From contig NC_021191.1 of the NCBI RefSeq assembly GCF_000389965.1, positions 1,551,501-1,615,500 of the forward strand: a stretch of DNA of 64,000 nucleotides, written 5' to 3'. Source of the stretch: Actinoplanes sp. N902-109 (GTDB lineage: Bacteria; Actinomycetota; Actinomycetes; Mycobacteriales; Micromonosporaceae). The notes under the pieces are model-generated. The model ran no database searches. It worked only from the letters and a program-made list of their open reading frames with translations, and was not told where the DNA came from. Position 1 is the first letter of the stretch, and each line of letters begins with the position of its first letter. Of this stretch, positions 34,548-41,520 are shown one piece after another. Both the position numbers and the translations under genes were made by a program.

Positions 34548-37267
34548 ATATCAAGCCGCTCGCGCACCTGCGCCACGGCGTCCTGGTCGTCGATCTCCTC
34601 GTAAAGCCGCAGGGCCCGGCGCCATGCCGCGCCGGCCGCCGGGCTGTCGCCGCTCTCCCGATGGATGTCGCCGAGCGCCAGCAGCGCGTCGGCGGCGGGC
34701 AGCCGGTGGCCGAGCTCGTCGAAGATCTCGGCGGAATCCTGGTACGCGGTGACGGCCCCGGTGCGGTCGCCGAGGTGGTGCAGGGCATAGCCGATGCTGT
34801 CGAGCGTGGCGGCGGTGCTCTCGAGGTCGTCCAGCCGCCGGTTGAGCGCCAGCGCCTCCCGGCAGAAGGCCAGCGCCGCGCGGTGGTCGCCCAGCTGGGC
34901 CTGGAACCAGCCCACCGTGTTCAGCGCGCGGGCCACCACCCGCTCGTGCCCACCGGCCCGGGCCGCGGCCAGCGCCCGCTCGGCGTGATCGAGCGCGGCC
35001 GGCAGATCGCCCTGCGTCTCCATCAGCATCGCCAGGTCGAGATGGGCGCCGCCCTCGCCGAACCGGTCGCCCGCCGCGACGAACAGTCGCAAGGCGTGCT
35101 GGGCGTGCGCGTTCGCATCCTGCGGCCGGCCCAGCATCCGGCATGCCTCGCTGCGCCGGCGGTGGGCGTACGCCTCGGCGCGCGCATCGCCCATCCGTTC
35201 CGCCGCGGCGATCGCCGCCTGCCAGGAATCGGCCTGGTCGTGCCAGTGACAACCGCGGTAGTGGAACGTGTCCAGACCCCACGCGAGCTGCCAGGTGAGG
35301 GTGTCCAGCCCGGCCTCCACCGCCCGGGCCAGCGCGGCCAGCAGGTTCGCATGCTCGGCTTCCAGCCAGGCCATCGCCGCATCCAGATCGGCGAGTGGCT
35401 CGGGGGTGACGTCGTCGGGCACCGGGGGCAGCGGCACCGCGATCGGCGCCAGCGTCGGGTACAGCAGCCGGTTGGCCGCGCAGGCGGTGTGCACATGATG
35501 CGCGAGCAGCCGGGTGGACGCGGCCGTGCGGCGGGTCTCGCTGTCGTGGGTGAGGGCCAGTTCGGTCGCGTACGCCCGCAGCAGATCATGTTGCGCATAC
35601 CGCCCCGGCAACCGCTCGGTGAGCAGGCTCGCCCGCACCAGCCGGGTCAGCAACCGCCGGGCCTCGGGCAGCGCCACCCCGGCCAGGCTCGCCGCCGCGG
35701 TGATGGACAGGTCGCGGCCGTGGTGCACGCCCAGATGCCGGTGAAGCTGGGCGACGGGCGGGATCAGCGTGTCGTACGACCAGGAGAACACCGCCCGCAC
35801 GTCGCTGATCGGATCACCGGCGTCCAGCGCGCTGAGCTGCTGCGCGGCCCCGGCCCCGGCCAGTTCGGCGGCGAGCACGGCCAGCGGGAAGCCGGTCTGC
35901 TGGGCCCGCGCAGCCGCGATGCTGAGCGCGAGCGGCAACCGGGCGCAGGCCGTGACGATCGCGTCGACGGCGGCGGGCTCGGCGGCGATCCGGTCGCAGC
36001 CGAGCCGCCGGGCCAGCAGGTCACGGGCCTCGGCCGGGGCCAGCACGTCGAGGTCGAGGGCCTGGGCGCCGTGCGCGGCGAGCAGCCCGGTCAGCTGGTT
36101 GCGGCTGGTCACCACGGTCACCGCGGTGGTGGTGCCGGGCAGCAGCGGCCGGACCTGCTCGGCGTCGCGGGCGTTGTCCAGCAGCACGAGCATGCGCCGC
36201 CCGGCGACCAGGGCGCGGTAGCGGGCGATCTGGGCGTCCGCCCCGGCCGGTATCTGGCTGGGCGAGACACCGAGGGCGTCGAGGAAGCCCCGGATCGCCT
36301 CGGCCGGGTCCATCACGCGGCCGGACGGGTCGAAGCCGCGCAGGTTGACGTACAGCTGGCCGTCGGGGAAGTGGTGGGCCACCGAGTGGGCCCAGTGCAC
36401 GGCCAGAGCGGTTTTGCCCACGCCGGCCGTACCGGAGAGGGCCGCGATGATGACCGCGGAGCTGGGCCGGGTCAGCAGCTTGTCCAACCGGGACAGCCAG
36501 GCGTCGCGACCGGTGAAGCCGGGCGCGTCCGGCGGTAGCTGGGCCGGGCCGGAGCCGGTGACCATCGGCGCCCGCAGGATCGCCTGGTGCACCGCCTGCA
36601 GCTCGGCGCCCGGGTCGGTGCCCAGCTCGGTGGCCAGGTGGACGCGCACGGCGGCGTAGTGTTCCAGCGCCTCGGCCGAGCGACCGGCGGCGTGCAGGGC
36701 CTGCATCAGCACGACGGCGAGGGCCTCGGCGGTGGGGTGCTGGGCCGCCAGGTCCCGCAGCGGCCCGATCACCTCGCCCGGCTTCGAGGCAGCCAGCTCG
36801 GCCTGCGCCCATGCCACGGTGGCGTCGAGATGCCGTTGCTTCCAGACCTCCCGGGTGCGCGCCGCCCAGCGGCCCGGCAGGCCGCTCAGCGGCTCACCCC
36901 GCCACTGCGCCCGGGCCTCGCTCCAGCGGCCCTGCGCGACCAGGCTGCCGAAGCGGTGGATGTCGACCTGGTCGGGGTCGATCTCCAGCAGGTAGCCCCC
37001 GGAACGGCGGGTGAGCTGCGCGGACGGCTCGCCGCTCGCGGCCACCCGTTCCAGCAGCCGGCGCAGATGGGTGAGGTGGACCTGGAGGGTGCGCCGGGCC
37101 TGCGGCGGGCCGTCGTCCCACACCCGGTCGATCAGGGTCTCCACGCTCACCGGCCGGCCCGGGTCGGCCAGCAGGGCGGCCAGCACGTGCCGCCGCTGCG
37201 GAGGCCCCACCTCCCACACCCGGTCACCGACGGACAGCTCGACCGGCCCGAGCAGCCGAACCTCCAC
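34544..37267 (-). CDS. AfsR/SARP-type regulator: winged helix-BTAD-NB-ARC-TPR
   Basis: 907 residues from a GTG with GGGAGG upstream. Order: an OmpR-like winged helix (residues about 1-95, VEVRLLGPVELSVGDRVWEVG), a bacterial transcriptional activation domain (about 100-245), an NB-ARC ATPase with P-loop GTAGVGKTALAVHWAH at about 290-305 and LVLLDNARDAEQV (Walker B), and a TPR array from about 600 to the end (repeats of RALNTVGWFQAQLGDHRAAL type). Such proteins activate secondary metabolism or developmental genes at direct repeats. It is some 9 kb from the biosynthetic operon and may or may not control it. Confidence 0.92.
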   Translation of the reverse strand: MEVRLLGPVELSVGDRVWEVGPPQRRHVLAALLADPGRPVSVETLIDRVWDDGPPQARRTLQVHLTHLRRLLERVAASGEPSAQLTRRSGGYLLEIDPDQVDIHRFGSLVAQGRWSEARAQWRGEPLSGLPGRWAARTREVWKQRHLDATVAWAQAELAASKPGEVIGPLRDLAAQHPTAEALAVVLMQALHAAGRSAEALEHYAAVRVHLATELGTDPGAELQAVHQAILRAPMVTGSGPAQLPPDAPGFTGRDAWLSRLDKLLTRPSSAVIIAALSGTAGVGKTALAVHWAHSVAHHFPDGQLYVNLRGFDPSGRVMDPAEAIRGFLDALGVSPSQIPAGADAQIARYRALVAGRRMLVLLDNARDAEQVRPLLPGTTTAVTVVTSRNQLTGLLAAHGAQALDLDVLAPAEARDLLARRLGCDRIAAEPAAVDAIVTACARLPLALSIAAARAQQTGFPLAVLAAELAGAGAAQQLSALDAGDPISDVRAVFSWSYDTLIPPVAQLHRHLGVHHGRDLSITAAASLAGVALPEARRLLTRLVRASLLTERLPGRYAQHDLLRAYATELALTHDSETRRTAASTRLLAHHVHTACAANRLLYPTLAPIAVPLPPVPDDVTPEPLADLDAAMAWLEAEHANLLAALARAVEAGLDTLTWQLAWGLDTFHYRGCHWHDQADSWQAAIAAAERMGDARAEAYAHRRRSEACRMLGRPQDANAHAQHALRLFVAAGDRFGEGGAHLDLAMLMETQGDLPAALDHAERALAAARAGGHERVVARALNTVGWFQAQLGDHRAALAFCREALALNRRLDDLESTAATLDSIGYALHHLGDRTGAVTAYQDSAEIFDELGHRLPAADALLALGDIHRESGDSPAAGAAWRRALRLYEEIDDQDAVAQVRERLDM

Positions 37268-37418
37268 GTGGCCTCCCGCACAGACGGTGGTGGATCGACC
37301 ATCGTAGGCGCGGCGACAGCAAATCGTTAACGGTGTACCAAGACACTGTCGGCACACTGATGCCAAGCGGGGCGGTGGCGGTTGGGTCAGTGTCTCGGGG
37401 GTGACCCAGCCGCGCCGC
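37268..37418. other. Intergenic region upstream of the BTAD regulator
   Basis: About 150 bases, with AT content clearly above its surroundings around 37300-37345, as expected for the promoter of the regulator. No coding frame or hairpin is evident. Confidence 0.4.
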
Positions 37419-37805
37419 TCAGCGTTCGCGCCGGAGCAGGCGGCGCAGCTGGATGATCCGGGCCGAGGCGGCGGCCATGGCGATCACCGCACCTGCCACC
37501 CCGGCGATCAGCAGTGCCAGGGCCAGCGGGATCCGGCCGTCCATCCACAGGAAACCGATCCGCACCCGGCCGGTGTTCTGGGCGACGAAGATGATCGTCA
37601 GGATCAGCACGGCCACCCCGGCCCAGACGCCGAACCACACGGCGCCGGTGCGGGTGGGCGGGGTGCGCCCGGCCCGCGGGGCCGGTGCCTCGCCGGCCGG
37701 TTCCAGCCCGGCCAGGGTCTGGGCCAGTTCGTCCGGCAGCGGCGGCGCCTGGGGCTTGCGGCTGGGATCGGGGGCCGGAAAGTCGTTCTCGGACGGAAAC
37801 ACCAT
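37419..37805 (-). CDS. LapA-domain (DUF1049) membrane protein
   Basis: 128 residues: a 50-residue Pro-rich cytoplasmic leader, two transmembrane helices at about 57-75 (VWFGVWAGVAVLILTIIFVAQN) and 90-110 (IPLALALLIAGVAGAVIAMA), and a basic end RRLLRRER. The FVAQNTGRVRIGFLWMDGRIPLALALL segment between the helices is the LapA signature. The family is linked to lipopolysaccharide assembly in Gram-negatives. In actinobacteria its function is unknown. Confidence 0.82.
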   Translation of the reverse strand: MVFPSENDFPAPDPSRKPQAPPLPDELAQTLAGLEPAGEAPAPRAGRTPPTRTGAVWFGVWAGVAVLILTIIFVAQNTGRVRIGFLWMDGRIPLALALLIAGVAGAVIAMAAASARIIQLRRLLRRER

Positions 37806-37866
37806 GACTCTCAGTGTGGCCTACCATCGCTGCACGTAGTGAGTGACCCGCTGCAGGGGATGGGCC

Positions 37867-38763
37867 TCAACCCACGTAACGGCGGGCCACCGAACGGCGC
37901 TGCGCCTCGTCCAGCGGGGCCAGCCGCGCCTCGACCACCGGCGGGCGAGGGTTGCGCTGCCGGATCAGCCAGGGCAGTCCCCGCATCGCGTCCCAGGCGG
38001 CCAGCGCCGAGGTCGCGTCGTGCGGGACGGTGCGGGCGAGGAACGCCGTACGCCGCACGGCGGGCCCGAGCGGCCGGCGCAACCAGGTGAACCACAGCGT
38101 GTTGCGCAGACCCACCCGGCGCCGGTGCCGGGCGTCGCGGACCTGGGACGCCTGGTGGTGGATGACCAGGTCCTCGCGGTAGCAGAGCTCCCAGCCGGCA
38201 CTGATCAGATCGGTGGCCAGCAACTCCTCCTCGCCGCCGAGCCACAGCCGGGCACTGAACCCGCCGCAGGCCAGGAAGGCGTCGCGGCGCACCACGGCCG
38301 CCCCGGCCAGGAAACTGCCCAGCGCCGGCCCGGGCAGCCAGGACGGCGCCGGCACCGGGGAGTCGCGCAGCTCGGCGACGACCGGGTCCTCGGTGCCGGC
38401 CGGTTCCACGATGATCCGGGCGTTGAGCACCCCGATCCCCGGGTACGCATCCAGCAGGTCGGCCGCCCGGCGCAGCGAACCCGGGTCCCACCACGTGTCG
38501 TCGTCACAGAAGGCGACGTAGGGGGTGCTGAGCCGGCGCACCCCGACCGTACGCGCGACCGCCCCGAGGTTCTCGCTCAGCGCGACCACCTCGACCTCCG
38601 GGAACGTCAGCCGGACGGCCTCGGCGGTGCCGTCGGTCGAACCGTTGTCGACCAGCACGACGTGCGGTTGCTCGGGCAGCCCGCGCAGCCGCCCGAGCGC
38701 CGTCAGCGCCTCGTCCCGGCGCTGCCAGGTAATCATCACCACGCCGACCCGTTCATCGATCAC
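37867..38763 (-). CDS. Family 2 glycosyltransferase
   Basis: 298 residues, GT-A fold. The nucleotide-sugar site starts at VGVVMITWQRRDEALTAL; VLVDNGSTDGT is at about 36-46; the metal-binding DxD-type motif is CDDDTWW at about 90; and a later GGEEELLATDLISAGWELCYREDLVIHH holds the acceptor-side ED/RxxH-like elements. It has no transmembrane helices, so it acts at the inner membrane face or in the cytosol. Donor and acceptor cannot be read. It is divergent from the SDR gene, with a 68-base shared promoter region. Confidence 0.9.
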   Translation of the reverse strand: MIDERVGVVMITWQRRDEALTALGRLRGLPEQPHVVLVDNGSTDGTAEAVRLTFPEVEVVALSENLGAVARTVGVRRLSTPYVAFCDDDTWWDPGSLRRAADLLDAYPGIGVLNARIIVEPAGTEDPVVAELRDSPVPAPSWLPGPALGSFLAGAAVVRRDAFLACGGFSARLWLGGEEELLATDLISAGWELCYREDLVIHHQASQVRDARHRRRVGLRNTLWFTWLRRPLGPAVRRTAFLARTVPHDATSALAAWDAMRGLPWLIRQRNPRPPVVEARLAPLDEAQRRSVARRYVG

Positions 38764-38831
38764 CGGGAAGGGCTTCCCGCGCCGCCGCGTTTCATGGGGT
38801 TACCCGCGCCACAACCGGGGATCCCCCTGCC

Positions 38832-39728
38832 ATGACTCGAGACCAGTTCACCGCCCAGGACCCACGCAGCCAGCACCCCGCACCGGAGCTGAAGGGTGGC
38901 GAGCAGAGTCACCCGGGGCTGACCAGCCGGATGCCCGACCGGCCCGATCATGGCGAGGAGACCTACCGCGGCAGCGGCCGGCTCACCGGCAAGCGCGCGA
39001 TCATCACCGGCGGTGACTCCGGCATCGGCCGGGCCGTCGCGATCGCCTTCGCCCGTGAGGGCGCCGACGTGCTGATCTCCTACCTGCCCGAGGAGGAGGA
39101 CGACGCCCAGGAGACCGCCCAGCTGATCGAGAAGGCGGGCCGCACCGCGGTGCGGGTGCCCGGCGACATCCGCGACGAGGCGCACTGCCAGGCGATCGTG
39201 GACCGCGCGCTCAGCGAGCTCGGCGGCCTCGACATCCTGGTAAACAACGCGGCTTTCCAGATGGCCCAGCCGGGCGGGATCACCGACATCACCACCGAGC
39301 AGTTCGACCGGGTCATGCGGACCAATCTGTACGCGATGTTCTGGCTGTGCCGCGCGGCCGTCCCGCACCTGCAGCCGGGTGCGACCATCATCAACACCGC
39401 GTCGATCCAGGCCTATCAGTCGTCGAGCGCGCTGCTGGATTACGCGACCACCAAGGGCGGCATTGTCGCGTTCACCAAGGCCCTGGCCGAGGATCTGGCC
39501 GATAAAGGCATCCGGGTCAACGCGGTGGCCCCCGGCCCCGTCTGGACCCCGTTGATCCCGGCGACGATGCCCAGCGAGAAGGTGGCGTCGTTCGGCGGGG
39601 ACACCCCGCTGGGCCGGGCCGGTCAGCCTGCCGAGCTGGCTCCGGCGTACGTCTACTTCGCCTCGCAGGAATCCAGCTACACCACCGGCGAGGTGCTGGG
39701 GATCACCGGCGGTAAACCAGTCAGCTGA
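38832..39728 (+). CDS. Short-chain dehydrogenase, YghA-type
   Basis: 298 residues. After a 50-residue leader with SRMPDRPDHGEETYRGSGRL, typical of the stress-induced YghA/YhdF group, the Rossmann motif TGGDSGIGRA appears at about 60, NNAA at 136, the catalytic Ser in NTASIQ at about 188, and the YxxxK pair in YATTKGG at about 203. The C-terminal VLGITGG closes the NADP site. Members reduce aldehydes or ketones during stress. The substrate is unknown. A hairpin follows the stop. Confidence 0.92.
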   Translation: MTRDQFTAQDPRSQHPAPELKGGEQSHPGLTSRMPDRPDHGEETYRGSGRLTGKRAIITGGDSGIGRAVAIAFAREGADVLISYLPEEEDDAQETAQLIEKAGRTAVRVPGDIRDEAHCQAIVDRALSELGGLDILVNNAAFQMAQPGGITDITTEQFDRVMRTNLYAMFWLCRAAVPHLQPGATIINTASIQAYQSSSALLDYATTKGGIVAFTKALAEDLADKGIRVNAVAPGPVWTPLIPATMPSEKVASFGGDTPLGRAGQPAELAPAYVYFASQESSYTTGEVLGITGGKPVS

Positions 39729-39734
39729 TGTCAG

Positions 39735-39753
39735 CTTGTTGCCGGACAACAAG
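39735..39753. terminator. Hairpin after the SDR gene
   Basis: A perfect 7-bp stem CTTGTTG/CAACAAG with loop CCGGA starts 6 bases after the SDR stop. Confidence 0.55.
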
Positions 39754-39797
39754 TTGACGCCGAGACCTGCTGCCGACGATCTCCGCTGTGGTCCATT

Positions 39798-39826
39798 CTG
39801 ACTCCCGTACCTGACCGGTACGTCAG
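39798..39826. promoter_or_regulatory. Nested dyad upstream of the small coupled ORF
   Basis: CTGAC and GTACC on the left are matched by GGTAC and GTCAG on the right, around a TGACC centre, 16 bases before the ATG at 39843. The 4-base offset TCCC makes one side longer. It could be an operator for the small ORF/amidohydrolase unit, or a second weak terminator of the SDR gene. Confidence 0.4.
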
Positions 39827-39842
39827 GAAAGGACCCGAGACG

Positions 39843-40016
39843 ATGCGAAACAATTGTTTCCCGGCCGGCCGCAGAAATCGATTCTCCAATGTTGCCGGCA
39901 AAGGCGAGCCCAAAGGGGAACAGCGTCGCGAGGCGGTCGCGGAGAAGCACCACGAGCGCGTCCTGGTCCTGCCGTTGCGTACCGATCCCGTCTACGTCAG
40001 CTACCCACGGTGGTGA
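39843..40016 (+). CDS. 57-residue ORF translationally coupled to the amidohydrolase-like gene
   Basis: ATG with GGAAAGGA about 10 bases upstream. The product is basic at first (MRNNCFPAGRRNRF), then charged (KGEPKGEQRREAVAEKHHER), and ends in VLVLPLRTDPVYVSYPRW. Its TGA overlaps the GTG of the next gene (GTGA at 40013-40016), a common sign of coupled translation, and the second half has the high GC third positions of its neighbours. No family is recognised and there is no signal peptide. It could be a small partner protein or simply a leader ORF. Confidence 0.5.
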   Translation: MRNNCFPAGRRNRFSNVAGKGEPKGEQRREAVAEKHHERVLVLPLRTDPVYVSYPRW

Positions 40017-41440
40017 CAGGAAACTACGCAACGTACGACGTGCTCGTTCGCGGGGGCGTCGTGATCGGCGCGGACGCCGCCGCCCGGCGGGACGTGGCGG
40101 TCCGGGACGGCACCGTGGTGGCGCTGCTCGAGCCGGCCGACCCGGCCGAGGCCCGTACGGTGATCGATGCGACCGGCCGGTTCGTCCTGCCCGGGCTTGT
40201 CGACGCGCATGTCCGGCTGCACCCGCCGCGGCCCGGCGCGTACGACTGGGCGTCCGAGTCGCGGGCCGCCGTCGCCGGTGGGGTCACCACCATCGCCGAG
40301 ATGCCCGCCGTGCCCGCGGATCCCGCCGGGCGCGGCCGGGCCGGGCTGGAACGCCGCCGGACCGCCGCGACCGGGGCCAGCCTCGCCGACTTCGTGCTGC
40401 ACGGCGCCGTCGACCTGCCCGACCCGGAGGTCGGGGCGGAGCTGACCGCCCTGGCCGCGGCCGGGGTCCGGACGGTCCGGCTGTACCACGACGACCACGT
40501 CTCCACCCCGCGGGAGCTCGGCCCGGTCTTCGCCGCCGCCGCCGGCCTCGGTCTGCGGCTCGTCCTGCAGCCCGCCGACGCCGAGGTGCTGGAGCTGATC
40601 CAGGGCCGGCTGGCCCGCCGCGGTGTCGCGCCCGGCTACGCGGACCACGAGGCCTGCTGGCCCCGGTCCGCCGGGATCGTCGCCGCCGCCCGCTGCGTCG
40701 CCCTGGCCCGGCAGCATTCCACCGCGCTCCACCTGACCGGTGTGTCCAGTCAGGACGAGGCGGATCTGCTGGTCGCGGCGGCCGATGCCGGCGTGCCGGT
40801 CACCTTCGAGGTGGGTGTGCACCATTTGTCGTTCGACGCGGGTGATGTGCTGCGTTTCGGGCCGCGCGCGTTGCTCGGGCCGCCCGCCCGGGACCGCGCC
40901 GACCAGGACCGGCTGTGGGCGACGGTGCTGGCCGGCGAGTCCATCGTGGTGGGTGACCACACCCCGGGCCGGTTCTCCGACCGGCTGCGTACCTCCGGCC
41001 CGGTTGTCCCCGGTCTGCCGGGTGTCCAGGAGCTGCTGCCGGTGCTTTACACCGGTTTGCGGCGGCGCCTCGGGCTCCCCGCCGAGCAAGCCGCCCGGCA
41101 TGTGGCCCGGGTCACCGCCGAGCGCCCGGCCGCGCTGCTCGGGCTCTCCCGGCACAAGGGTGCGCTGGTTCCCGGCCGGGATGCTGACCTGGTGCTCTTC
41201 GACCCCGAGCGGACCTGGCTGTTCGACGCGGCGGAGGTGCAGTCGCGCTGTGGCTGGTCGGCGTACGAGGGCTGGAGTCTCATCGGTGGTGTCGAGCTGA
41301 CCTTGCGCCGGGGTGAGGTGGTGTTCGACCGCCGCGGCGGCGGAACTGCCCGTTTCGGCGCCCCGCGAGGGATAAATGCGCAAACCGAGCCCGATGAAAC
41401 GTGGTTCGAGCGTGATAAGAAATCGGCCGACGGGGAATGA
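40013..41440 (+). CDS. Dihydroorotase/allantoinase-like amidohydrolase-fold protein, probably without metal site
   Basis: 475 residues from the GTG that overlaps the upstream small ORF; a GTG one codon earlier is equivalent. The cyclic-amidohydrolase architecture is clear: the N-terminal composite beta-sandwich YDVLVRGG, the barrel entry VLPGLVDAHVRLH (about 58-70), GGVTTIAEMPA, and the C-terminal return LSRHKGALVPGRDADLVLFD. Metal-site residues are altered: HxH is HVR, the carboxylated lysine position reads TVRLY, the following metal His sites are changed (LQPADAE, LHLTGVSS), and only the VGDHTP aspartate remains. It is therefore likely a non-catalytic homologue or has an altered chemistry. 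It precedes the SARP-type regulator of the cluster by about 80 bases. Confidence 0.85.
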   Translation: MTGNYATYDVLVRGGVVIGADAAARRDVAVRDGTVVALLEPADPAEARTVIDATGRFVLPGLVDAHVRLHPPRPGAYDWASESRAAVAGGVTTIAEMPAVPADPAGRGRAGLERRRTAATGASLADFVLHGAVDLPDPEVGAELTALAAAGVRTVRLYHDDHVSTPRELGPVFAAAAGLGLRLVLQPADAEVLELIQGRLARRGVAPGYADHEACWPRSAGIVAAARCVALARQHSTALHLTGVSSQDEADLLVAAADAGVPVTFEVGVHHLSFDAGDVLRFGPRALLGPPARDRADQDRLWATVLAGESIVVGDHTPGRFSDRLRTSGPVVPGLPGVQELLPVLYTGLRRRLGLPAEQAARHVARVTAERPAALLGLSRHKGALVPGRDADLVLFDPERTWLFDAAEVQSRCGWSAYEGWSLIGGVELTLRRGEVVFDRRGGGTARFGAPRGINAQTEPDETWFERDKKSADGE

Positions 41441-41520
41441 TGGCGGCAGATGTTATTGTCGCAGCGGTGCTGAACTGTTCTGGGTTTTTTACCCGATAGG
41501 TGAACATCCAGGTGGAACAT

